Source of the DNA: Promethearchaeota archaeon
Lineage (GTDB): Archaea; Asgardarchaeota; Lokiarchaeia; Sigynarchaeales; SOKP01
Length of the DNA: 10,310 nt
Assembly: GCA_030668025.1 (NCBI GenBank)
Contig: DAOUUT010000121.1
Coordinates: 1 to 10,310, forward strand
Reading direction: 5' to 3'
This document shows positions 1-6,347 of the stretch, in pieces. Under the pieces are notes generated by a model. The model was not told the DNA's origin, did no database searches, and worked only from the letters and a program-made list of their open reading frames with translations. The number at the start of each line of letters is the position of its first letter. Within the stretch, counting starts at the first letter, position 1. The translations under genes were made by a program, and so were the position numbers.

Positions 1-384
1 CAATAATAATATTAATAAAAAGAAAATTTTGCTGATTCTTTTCATTTCAATATCAGAAACGATATATTTCGCAATTGTTTGACCGTGTGTGAGTTTTAAG
101 ATTAAAGTATATATGGTTAGAGACAGAGCAAAAACGGAAATGCTAATTGATATTAATAGATTAAATATAGAGGTAAAATTGTTGATAGTAATTGATTGGG
201 GATACGCAAGAATAAAAATGTTAGTTACTACTAATAAAATTACACATAATATTGTAAATGTATAAGGTAAAACAGACTTAGTAAAAAAATTCCTTATCTT
301 TTTCAAAGAATTTACAAATTTCTGGATTATGATTTTGACTTGTATTCTACCTTTCTTTTTTTGGACAGCACTTTTTTTCGACAT
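1..384 (-). CDS. Partial membrane protein of unknown function, cut by the left edge
   Basis: I do not recognise this family. An open frame starts at an ATG (384-382) and runs 128 codons without a stop to the edge, so the C-terminus is missing. The first 38 or so residues are strongly basic and lysine-rich (MSKKSAVQKKKGR...), which suggests a cytoplasmic N-terminus. Two clear hydrophobic segments follow, at about residues 38-61 (includes TILCVILLVVTNIFILAY) and 73-96 (LLISISISVFALSLTIYTLI). A third begins at about residue 118 and runs off the edge. A polar loop with one acidic/basic patch (residues 97-117) separates segments two and three. The long uninterrupted frame, the sensible start and the coherent membrane topology support a real gene, although the composition is AT-rich. 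No neighbour indicates a role. Confidence 0.6.
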   Translation of the reverse strand, partial: MSKKSAVQKKKGRIQVKIIIQKFVNSLKKIRNFFTKSVLPYTFTILCVILLVVTNIFILAYPQSITINNFTSIFNLLISISISVFALSLTIYTLILKLTHGQTIAKYIVSDIEMKRISKIFFLLILLL

Positions 385-742
385 AATACTAATGATATCT
401 CCAAAATTAAAAAATATAAAATGATAGTGTGCTTAGATTTATTGATCTGATAAGATTGAATTGTTGGTTTAAATCCCAACTTATTACTGAAATTTCTTTC
501 CATTCTTTATAAACACTTCTAATCACTTAGGTAACCTTTTATTGCTATACTATATGTAATTCATTCATTTTTAAATATAAAGTTAGAAAAATATATAAGG
601 TATAATAAAATAAATTATCTTTAAAAAAATAAGAAAAGATTTCTAAAAAATTAATCAATTAAATCTTCAAGTATACAAATGAGGAAGTTCTACTAAAGAT
701 GGATACTAATAAGAAAATCAAGAGAAAATAATAAAACTCCTA
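385..742. other. AT-rich gap without a clear gene
   Basis: About 360 bases between the membrane protein start and the small ORF at 743. All frames are broken by stops. The only structure I can see is a small perfect hairpin, GTTGG (463-467) and CCAAC (476-480) around an 8-base loop. The promoter of the minus-strand membrane protein should lie in the left part, but no TATA box stands out against the AT background. Confidence 0.5.
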
Positions 743-862
743 ATGAATTTGTATTTCAAGAGAATCACCAAAGAACAATTCCCTGATATAGAATTGAGTA
801 AAGAAGCTGAGTCTGAATTGATAAATCAAATAGTTAAAGAATATAATAATATGATTAAATAA
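743..862 (+). CDS. Possible 39-residue protein, unknown
   Basis: This is a short ATG-to-TAA frame whose translation looks protein-like: MNLYFKRITKEQFPDIEL is followed by an amphipathic, acidic helix (about residues 18-38, SKEAESELINQIVKEYNNMI). The helical half loosely resembles the second half of an archaeal histone fold, but it is too short to be one and I do not claim it. No purine-rich ribosome binding site lies just upstream. The stretch before it carries short protein-like runs in other frames (for example 700-733, MDTNKKIKRK then stop), so it may be the tail of a frameshifted gene. It ends 28 bases before the convergent HEPN gene. Confidence 0.3.
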   Translation: MNLYFKRITKEQFPDIELSKEAESELINQIVKEYNNMIK

Positions 863-890
863 TTTTTTTTCGCGATTCAAAATACTTATT

Positions 891-1574
891 TTAAGCAGGA
901 TTTCTTGTAATAAAATCTCTTACTCCTGTTATCATTTGCTTTACTTGATTATCATCATATTCACTATATTTTCCGTGTGCTGCTTTATTCCTGAGATCTA
1001 ACCAAGCAAGAACACTTTTTTGTTCCAATTTATCATAAATATTTTGTTTAGCTAATTCAGAATTCATAGCATCCGCTTTTTTAGGTCTTGTTTTTACTCC
1101 CGTTATTATTTCTATATTAATTCCATTCTTTTGGCATAAATTCCTTAAATGTTCTTCTAATGTACTGCCTGTTATTACGGCAGCAGGGTCTTTGTATCCT
1201 TCTTCTAATAAGTATTCAGCCATTTCAATATAGCCCGAAAAGATTTCAGCGTGTAGAAGTTCAAAGTAAGAGTTCAAATATCCTGCCTTTAAATCTTGAT
1301 ATAATCCGGTTATTACTCCAGTTAATCTTGAAAATTTTGCTGTAGGAAAATCTATATTATTACTATGTAATATATCAACAGCTTGTTTATAATATTCTGA
1401 ATTTGTTCCAATTATCCTTTTTATAACAGCCATAATTCTAGTAATTAAGCTATTAGCTACTATACCACCCTCTTGAGATCTTCTATATTCTTCGGTTAAA
1501 TTTGAACTATTTTCCTTAAAAAAAAATAATATTTCTTCTATTTGTTTTAAAAATATTTTTTCTCTCTCAATCAT
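891..1574 (-). CDS. HEPN-domain protein, probable RNase-like or toxin-like helical protein
   Basis: A 227-residue, mostly helical protein. Near the C-terminus it has RNKAAH (residues 195-200), which fits the Rx4-6H signature of HEPN domains, many of which are metal-independent RNases in toxin-antitoxin, abortive-infection and CRISPR systems. The flanking residues (VLAWLDLRNKAAHGKYSEY, then a VKQMITGVRDFI helix) are typical of HEPN proteins of the DUF4145-like kind. An upstream helix pair (residues 107-150) would complete the fold. The N-terminal 100 residues are helical and unassigned. The ATG at 1574 is preceded by GAGAT, a weak Shine-Dalgarno match. No obvious nucleotidyltransferase (MNT) antitoxin is adjacent; the divergent neighbour is a TPR protein 280 bases away. 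Nuclease activity is inferred from the motif only. Some HEPN proteins are inactive or purely binding. Confidence 0.65.
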   Translation of the reverse strand: MIEREKIFLKQIEEILFFFKENSSNLTEEYRRSQEGGIVANSLITRIMAVIKRIIGTNSEYYKQAVDILHSNNIDFPTAKFSRLTGVITGLYQDLKAGYLNSYFELLHAEIFSGYIEMAEYLLEEGYKDPAAVITGSTLEEHLRNLCQKNGINIEIITGVKTRPKKADAMNSELAKQNIYDKLEQKSVLAWLDLRNKAAHGKYSEYDDNQVKQMITGVRDFITRNPA

Positions 1575-1659
1575 ATTAATCTCAATATAACATTATTGTC
1601 TTATTTCTTAAATTAAAGAACTAATAGTATTTAAATTAATAGAGTTAGTAATTAATAAT

Positions 1660-1719
1660 TTGTAAATATACAACTTTTTTTGCGTTGTAAACATACAACT
1701 CCGTTATAGACATACAACT
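1660..1719. repeat. Three imperfect 16-bp palindromic repeats, operator-like
   Basis: Three copies of one 16-base unit lie at 1660-1675, 1685-1700 and 1704-1719. The first two are TTGTAAATATACAACT and TTGTAAACATACAACT (one mismatch). The third, TTATAGACATACAACT, differs from the second at two positions. Copies one and two contain a perfect inverted repeat, TTGTA-4 nt-TACAA; the third keeps the TACAA arm. Starts are 25 and 19 bases apart. They sit between the divergent HEPN and TPR genes, just before the broken mini-ORF at 1727. The arrangement fits a multi-site operator for a dimeric regulator, but no regulator is encoded next to it. Confidence 0.5.
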
Positions 1720-1726
1720 TTTTCTT

Positions 1727-1858
1727 ATGAGTGAAAATTGAGAGAGTTTGGGAGATTTACAATTATACCTTATAATTAAGTATTTTAAGAATGATCCAGA
1801 AAGATTGAATAAATTAATCGATAACCACAATAAAATTAGAATTATGGAATTTAAATGA
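1727..1858 (+). pseudogene. Small ORF with an in-frame TGA, overlapping the TPR gene start
   Basis: From ATG 1727 the frame reads MSEN, then TGA (1739-1741), then 38 open codons with protein-like content (ESLGDLQLYLIIKYFKND, then PERLNKLIDNHNKIRIMEFK) ending in TGA at 1856-1858. That final stop overlaps the TPR start codon as ATGA, the usual arrangement of translationally coupled genes. This suggests a once-real upstream partner of the TPR gene. The internal TGA could be a mutation, a sequencing error, or a sign that translation starts later; TTG 1748, preceded by GAGAGAG, is the only candidate I see. Selenocysteine is conceivable in Asgard archaea, but I see no supporting SECIS element. The function is unknown. 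Confidence 0.3.
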
Positions 1859-2511
1859 AAATTCCAGAAACAGCTCAAAAGCTTTTCAAACTTGCGAAAA
1901 AGGAAATTGAAAATAGAAGTTATGAAGAAGCAAGATTAATTCTAAATAAAACATTAGAATCATATCCTAATTATGCTGAAGCTATGAGTTTCCTTGGTTA
2001 TGTGCATTATAAACTTAAATTCAAATACTTATCAAAAAAAGAAGTGTTTGAGTTAACTAATAAAGCTTTAAGCATAAATGATCAATCTTCAATCGTTTGG
2101 CATCATATGGGGAATGCCTATAGTTATTTAAATAAATTTGATAAAGCAATTGATTGTTATAATAATGCTAAAAATCTAGGATTAAAAAAAGCTAAATTAT
2201 GGAACAGTTTTGGAATTGCCTATTTAAAATTAGAGAATTTTGAAAAAGCATTATTCTATTTTAACAAAGCTATAATGAAAAATCCATATTTTGTTGAAGC
2301 ATTAAACAATATAGGATATTATTTTTCGATGATAAAAGATTACCAGACTGCAAATCATTTTTTTGACAAAGCTATTAAGCTAAATCCATATTTTTCAGCA
2401 CCTTGGAGCAATAAGGGAAACATATATTCTAAACTTAAGGATTATGACATGGCTTCAAAAATTTACTTTATGGGACTTAAACTTAATTTCGCTTCGAAGA
2501 AGAACATATGA
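1855..2511 (+). CDS. Tetratricopeptide-repeat (TPR) protein
   Basis: A 218-residue protein made almost wholly of TPR helical hairpins, which usually act as protein-protein interaction scaffolds. About six repeats can be laid out: residues 6-39, 40-77 (irregular, with an insert KLKFKYLSKKEVF), 80-113, 114-147, 148-181 and 182-215. The clearest carry the TPR consensus, for example LWNSFGIAYLKLENFEKAL and ALNNIGYYFSMIKDYQTA, with repeat-ending NP residues (MKNPYF, KLNPYF). There is no signal peptide, membrane segment or extra catalytic domain, so the protein is probably cytosolic. The start ATG overlaps the stop of the preceding mini-ORF (ATGA), and there is no strong Shine-Dalgarno. The last 49 bases overlap an antisense gene fragment. 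The partner is unknown; a HEPN protein lies divergently upstream. Confidence 0.8.
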   Translation: MKIPETAQKLFKLAKKEIENRSYEEARLILNKTLESYPNYAEAMSFLGYVHYKLKFKYLSKKEVFELTNKALSINDQSSIVWHHMGNAYSYLNKFDKAIDCYNNAKNLGLKKAKLWNSFGIAYLKLENFEKALFYFNKAIMKNPYFVEALNNIGYYFSMIKDYQTANHFFDKAIKLNPYFSAPWSNKGNIYSKLKDYDMASKIYFMGLKLNFASKKNI

Positions 2512-2795
2512 GCGTAGAGTTTTAAAATTAACTTTCCTTCATCATTTTCAAACATAATTGGATATGTTCCTGGCCACTCTAAATCTTTAATTTGTTCAAA
2601 AGTTATGCTTGGATCAACCATCTGCATTACATCAAACAATCCACATGGACCTTCCCCGAGATACCCCCACGATAAACCCGACATCCACAATTGAGCTTTT
2701 TCGCCAATAACAATAACGAAGTGGCGATAAATGTCTGGATTCACCTGCCACTCCCATTCTGCAAAATAAAGAACTATATACTTTACGTCTCCTAA
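2463..2795 (-). pseudogene. Fragment of a conserved-looking protein with a WGYxGxGP-like motif
   Basis: The minus frame is open from just after a stop at 2798-2796 to a stop at 2465-2463. The nearest usable start is GTG at 2744 (93 codons), with GGAG six bases upstream. The codons before it also read as good protein (KYIVLYFAEWEWQVNPDIYR), so the true N-terminus was probably longer and is lost. The core is rich in W, P and G and includes LSWGYLGEGPCGLFDV, reminiscent of the WGYxGxGP motif seen in small DUF6166-type proteins. It continues with DLEWPGTYPIMFENDEGKLI. Residues encoded by 2463-2511 are antisense to the TPR gene and probably not original. GC content is visibly higher than in the surroundings. 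I read it as a decayed or transferred gene remnant; a short functional gene from GTG 2744 remains possible. Confidence 0.45.
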
Positions 2796-3060
2796 TTATC
2801 AAAATGTTCCTTAAAAAATCTGAGAGACTGTCGAGTAGATTTTAACCGACCTTCTTTAAAAATTCGCATACTAGTATTTTAAAACGAAACTATTTAAAAG
2901 AAAAAATAAATCGAGTTACCTAAAACAATAGTTTTATTGAAAAAGTCAAGGAACATGGTTTAAAGCGTGAAGAGTGAGGAATTGCGGCGATACATTTAAC
3001 TATTCTAAAACTATTAATTCGATTAAAGTGTGGATAGCAAAAAATGAAAGAGAGTGTGAT
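2796..3060. other. Intergenic stretch with no recognised feature
   Basis: About 265 bases between two minus-strand coding regions. Stops break every frame. One short plus-strand run (2927-2974, NSFIEKVKEHGLKREE) looks helical but is bounded by stops and has no start. I see no RNA gene or repeat. Confidence 0.4.
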
Positions 3061-4146
3061 TTATTGATAGGATTTTACTTCATTAATAACGCTCTTAACT
3101 TCATCAATGTGTTTCATGTAATAATCGTATAATTTGAGCATGCTATCCAACGCCCATTTTTTTAGCTTGTTATCCTTATCGAATTTATCTAACGTTTCTA
3201 CGCGCTTAGATATAAATATTGCGGACCAATCTCCGCCCTTATACCATTTCTCTTCGTAGATGACTGGTTCTTCGAACAGATCGTCTATTTCTTCTTTTTT
3301 TTCGAAGAAGAATTTGAAGATTTTATGATTAATCTCGGGATTTTCGCTTTCTAAATGCAATGCAATGTAAAGCTCTTTTTCAGGCTCCCTTCCTTTAAAC
3401 CACCATTCTAAGTGGAACCCCGTTGTCCCTATTGGAATAGACAACCAAGAATCGGACGTGGTGCCTCTCTTGGTTGCTCCCGGTTTTAATTCTTTAAATC
3501 CTTTGATCAGTTCTTGAAAGACTTTACGATACCTTTCAGAAGCTTTAGATTCTTTAATTGGTTTAACTTCATCTCTTGAAAATGTGTATTCATCGTTAGC
3601 GAAGGTATATACTATCTTACCCTCAGATTCAAATTTAAAAACTTCGATCGCTTTTATTTGAATGCTATTTTTTAAGATCAGGCAAAAATCTTCCAAGTCA
3701 GTATCTAAACTATCAATAAAAATATATAACTCAGGATCTTCGTCAAAAAACCTTTCTAATTGTTCGTGAATCTCAATTTCTTCAATTTCAGAGTAGTATT
3801 TTTTGAAGATCTCAATATATTTTTCTTTATTTTGTTTAATAACGGTAAAAAAGAGATCGATTATTTTTCTCTTAGATTCTTCATTCTGATACGCAACCAC
3901 AAACTTAATAATTTGTTTAACTATATGCTCAAATACTCCATGACGGATTAACTCGTTTTCGATAAGACACACCTTGGAGTTCTCAATGTCAAGTAAAATA
4001 GCATCAGGAATGGTACCTTTACCCATTTTTGTATTAATTTTTTTCTTATCCCCTATAAATATCCTGTCCTTACTGAAATACTTATCAAGATTTTGAAAAA
4101 CAAATGTTTCTAACTCAACTTCATCGTCAAAAGGTAACTTACTCAT
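3061..4146 (-). CDS. PD-(D/E)XK nuclease-like protein with C-terminal DUF4268-type domain
   Basis: A 361-residue protein in two parts. Residues 1-100 resemble a PD-(D/E)XK nuclease core: an early glutamate-rich helix (EVELETFV), then IPDAILLD with D48 in the position of the catalytic aspartate, then the strand VCLIENEL with E63 and E65 in place of the usual ExK/ExE, and a following helix HIVKQIIKF with a conserved-type glutamine (Q78). Residues 205-350 look like DUF4268: WLSIPIGTTGFHLEWWF, then ELYIALHLE, a helix with FFFEKKEEIDDLF, and a terminal helix with WALDSMLKLYDYY. Such proteins occur near restriction-modification and defence loci in bacteria and archaea, and their biochemical role is poorly known. 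Start ATG 4146. No methyltransferase or helicase accompanies it here, so it is an orphan. The missing lysine means activity cannot be assumed. Confidence 0.65.
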   Translation of the reverse strand: MSKLPFDDEVELETFVFQNLDKYFSKDRIFIGDKKKINTKMGKGTIPDAILLDIENSKVCLIENELIRHGVFEHIVKQIIKFVVAYQNEESKRKIIDLFFTVIKQNKEKYIEIFKKYYSEIEEIEIHEQLERFFDEDPELYIFIDSLDTDLEDFCLILKNSIQIKAIEVFKFESEGKIVYTFANDEYTFSRDEVKPIKESKASERYRKVFQELIKGFKELKPGATKRGTTSDSWLSIPIGTTGFHLEWWFKGREPEKELYIALHLESENPEINHKIFKFFFEKKEEIDDLFEEPVIYEEKWYKGGDWSAIFISKRVETLDKFDKDNKLKKWALDSMLKLYDYYMKHIDEVKSVINEVKSYQ

Positions 4147-4297
4147 TTTAGATCATCAATCAAATATGTTAGGAAAATTCTAAAATTAGATAAATTGAAA
4201 AAATAAAAACTTATCTATATCTAGAAAATTTAATTGAGGTTTGGAATACGATTCTAAGAGGACCCATAACATGAATGCAAAGGAAAACAGATGCAAA

Positions 4298-4552
4298 TTA
4301 TTTCTTCTCTATTTCCTTTAGCTTTTTTTCAACTTTTGAGATATAATCTTCTGCTTTTTTAACCAATTCTATGTGAGGAGTTTGTGTAATGACAGTTTTC
4401 CCATCACCATTCGTAAGAACGCTCCTTACTGAATATTCTGCTGATCTTTTACCTTTGTTTAAATTTTCGAGCGCTTCTTTATATCGTCCTAGTTCATATA
4501 GGCATATTCCTATTTGAATAGGTGTTTCTAAAGGTGCAAAATTCTCTACAAT
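4298..4552 (-). pseudogene. 5'-truncated TPR-gene remnant
   Basis: The minus frame is open from just after a TAA (4555-4553) to a TAA at 4300-4298, giving 84 codons with no ATG, GTG or TTG near its beginning. The translation is convincing: TPIQIGICLYELGRYKEALENL is a TPR hairpin, then a middle part (SVRSVLTNGDGKTVITQTPH), then a basic coiled C-terminal helix ending in KKLKEIEKK. Loss of the front part and the 14-bp direct repeat at its upstream edge indicate a gene broken by insertion or deletion. Translation from a non-canonical start is unlikely. Confidence 0.5.
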
Positions 4553-4636
4553 TTAAATGGATTTATTAAATTATATTATTAATTATTATTTTATAACCTT
4601 TTTTTCATATTCTTTAATTTAAGTGTTTCTAAAGGT
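4522..4636. repeat. 14-bp direct repeat around an AT-rich segment
   Basis: GTGTTTCTAAAGGT occurs exactly at 4522-4535 and again at 4623-4636. The 87 bases between are almost pure A/T. The first copy lies inside the TPR remnant just before its frame is closed, so the repeat may mark a duplication or a small insertion that broke the gene. No terminal inverted repeats are seen. Confidence 0.5.
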
Positions 4637-4829
4637 ATAAACGAGTTGATGGTTTTACAATCTCTAAAATGGTTTGTGAAAATAAGAAATAAAACAAAGA
4701 AAGAGGAATTTTTTAATTTATACAATATCAAAACTCTTAATTTTATTTATTTTTTATTTTTAAGAGTTAAGTTAATGGATGTTTAAATTTTATTATAGGA
4801 AATAAAAAGAGAAGTTAAAAAATTAAAAT
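4553..4829. other. AT-rich gap
   Basis: This stretch holds the second copy of the 14-bp repeat and a 45-codon plus-strand frame (4649-4786, MVLQSLKWFVKIRNKTKK...) that I cannot support as a gene. The 3' end and likely T-rich termination region of the Fae-Hps gene lie to its right on the minus strand. Confidence 0.4.
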
Positions 4830-6101
4830 TTATTTAGATTTTAGGCTGTTAGCATCGTCGTCGTCGTCATGTATACGCTTTAGGTCTATATCAGAGTAGC
4901 CCGGCAAGATGTTAATGAATTGACGCATGGAGTTCTTAATATCCTTGCTGGAAGTAATATATCTACCAACTATTAAGATATCTGCTTTCATTTTTAGAGC
5001 ATACTCCGCTGTAGATGGTTCGATTCCTCCGGCAACTGCTACTAACACGCGATCTTTTCCAGATGCTAATTTTTTATCAGCATACAGTTCTTTTATTTTA
5101 GGAACGAATTGCCATTTTAGTTTTTGGGCGTCATCTGAACCTTCTATGGCGTTTTCTACATCTATCGCTCTATGAAGAATGACAACATCGGGTATTTGTT
5201 TCAATTGCTTTAATTTCTCAATGGGATCAACCACTTCCATTGTATCAACGAACCCATAAATTCCAAGACGTTTTGCTTCTAATAGAAACTTATCAATTGA
5301 TTTGGGAGATGCTAAACCACTTGCTACTACGGCGTCGGCAGTAGCATCAAAAGCAAAATCAACCTCTAATTTGCCGACATCAAGCGTTTTTAAATCTGCG
5401 ACAATGAATTTCTCCGGAGCAACCTCTCGTATCTTTATAATTGCTTCCATTCCATATTTCTTAAGAAACGGGGTGCCAATTTCTATAAGGATTCTATCGC
5501 TTTTTGGGAGTTGCTTAACAACTTTCAATTGATGTTCCAAACTTGGCGCATCTAAAGCAACTTGTATATAGGGCGGTCTCCAAAGTCTCGGAACTTTTAA
5601 TCCCGCAACAGGATGTTTCGCTCGATCCTTATCGTAGAAAATTTTCTCAATTGGAGGATAATTTTTTAAAGCCCTTTGAATAGCTAATTTTGTAGCACCA
5701 TAATTATACTGATATATTTTCCTATAATCTTTTGCTTCGGGATGAATAAAAACGCTTATAATTAAAAGCCATTCATCAATTTTATTCATCGGAATGAGGT
5801 TTTCTTCGACAGCATCCGCTATTGCTTTAGCAACTGCGGCTTGAGCGGGGCCAAAAATTTTATTAGCATCTTCCATATTTGAGACAGTTACTTTTGGAAC
5901 TACCAAACTAACAGGTTTAGTTAATAAATTCGGTCTAATACACGCTAGAAGTCCTCCATGGCCCATTGAAGGGCTACTAAGGGCATTAGCAAAAGATATT
6001 CCCACAGGTCCGTCTTTGGAGCCGATGATTAGATCGATATGAGCTAATGAGCTCCCAGAACCTAGAAGTGCTTCTCCTATAAAATAGTCAATTTTAGCCA
6101 T
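4830..6101 (-). CDS. fae-hps: Bifunctional formaldehyde-activating enzyme / 3-hexulose-6-phosphate synthase (Fae-Hps)
   Basis: A fusion of two enzymes, 423 residues. Residues 1-155 are Fae, which condenses formaldehyde with tetrahydromethanopterin: FIGEALLGSGSSLAHIDL with the active-site histidine at H21, then IGSKDGPVG, ALSSPSMGH and IFGPAQAAVAKA. Residues 175-400 are Hps, an orotidine-decarboxylase-type TIM barrel joining formaldehyde and ribulose 5-phosphate: VALDAPSLEHQL, the catalytic DxKxxD in ADLKTLDVG (D236, K238, D241), and the phosphate-binding end VAVAGGI and ILIVGRYI. In archaea this fusion usually runs in reverse to make ribulose 5-phosphate for nucleotides, with Fae trapping the released formaldehyde. 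I chose ATG 6101 over TTG 6110 because the family starts near MAKIDY. The C-terminus ends in an unusual acidic run (HDDDDDANSLKSK). It stands alone with its own putative promoter. Confidence 0.95.
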   Translation of the reverse strand: MAKIDYFIGEALLGSGSSLAHIDLIIGSKDGPVGISFANALSSPSMGHGGLLACIRPNLLTKPVSLVVPKVTVSNMEDANKIFGPAQAAVAKAIADAVEENLIPMNKIDEWLLIISVFIHPEAKDYRKIYQYNYGATKLAIQRALKNYPPIEKIFYDKDRAKHPVAGLKVPRLWRPPYIQVALDAPSLEHQLKVVKQLPKSDRILIEIGTPFLKKYGMEAIIKIREVAPEKFIVADLKTLDVGKLEVDFAFDATADAVVASGLASPKSIDKFLLEAKRLGIYGFVDTMEVVDPIEKLKQLKQIPDVVILHRAIDVENAIEGSDDAQKLKWQFVPKIKELYADKKLASGKDRVLVAVAGGIEPSTAEYALKMKADILIVGRYITSSKDIKNSMRQFINILPGYSDIDLKRIHDDDDDANSLKSK

Positions 6102-6122
6102 ATAAAACAACGCAATTATTAT

Positions 6123-6144
6123 CTATTTAAAATTTTATATTTTT
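6123..6144 (-). promoter_or_regulatory. Putative TATA box of fae-hps
   Basis: On the minus strand this reads AAAATATAAAATTTTAAATAG, a TATA-like block whose centre lies about 35 bases before the ATG. Transcription would start some 10 bases before the ATG. There is no Shine-Dalgarno sequence there, which agrees with a leaderless or near-leaderless message. The AT-rich background makes this tentative. Confidence 0.35.
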
Positions 6145-6347
6145 CAGATATTATAAAATAATTCTTTACTACATTAAATTAGAGTTAATACTCCATTTTT
6201 AAATTTATCTTTAATGAAATTGAAAAAAATGAGAGAGTAGATAATAATAAATATTTATATTGTTATATATTTTAAAGAAATCGGTTTTATATTTCTCAGT
6301 AGGGTTAAATGATTTTAGAATTTATTAAAAGTATCATTTTAGCTTTT

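Noticed and set aside
463..480. tRNA T-arm-like hairpin GTTGG...CCAAC
   Set aside because: The loop is eight bases and lacks the TTC start, and no matching acceptor, D or anticodon arms are found around it.
1660..1719. Short CRISPR-like array
   Set aside because: Units are only 16 bases with gaps of 4-9 bases, too short for CRISPR repeats and spacers, and no cas gene is present.
1645..1878. Minus-strand 77-codon frame rich in hydrophobic residues
   Set aside because: It covers the palindromic repeats and the complement of AT-rich DNA, has no credible domain, and conflicts with the better plus-strand reading.
2927..2974. Plus-strand run NSFIEKVKEHGLKREE resembling a winged-helix segment
   Set aside because: It is only 16 codons between stops, has no start, and nothing around it continues the similarity.
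4649..4786. Plus-strand 45-codon frame
   Set aside because: It has an ATG but no ribosome binding site, is dominated by K, N, F and L from AT-rich sequence, and shows no recognisable pattern.
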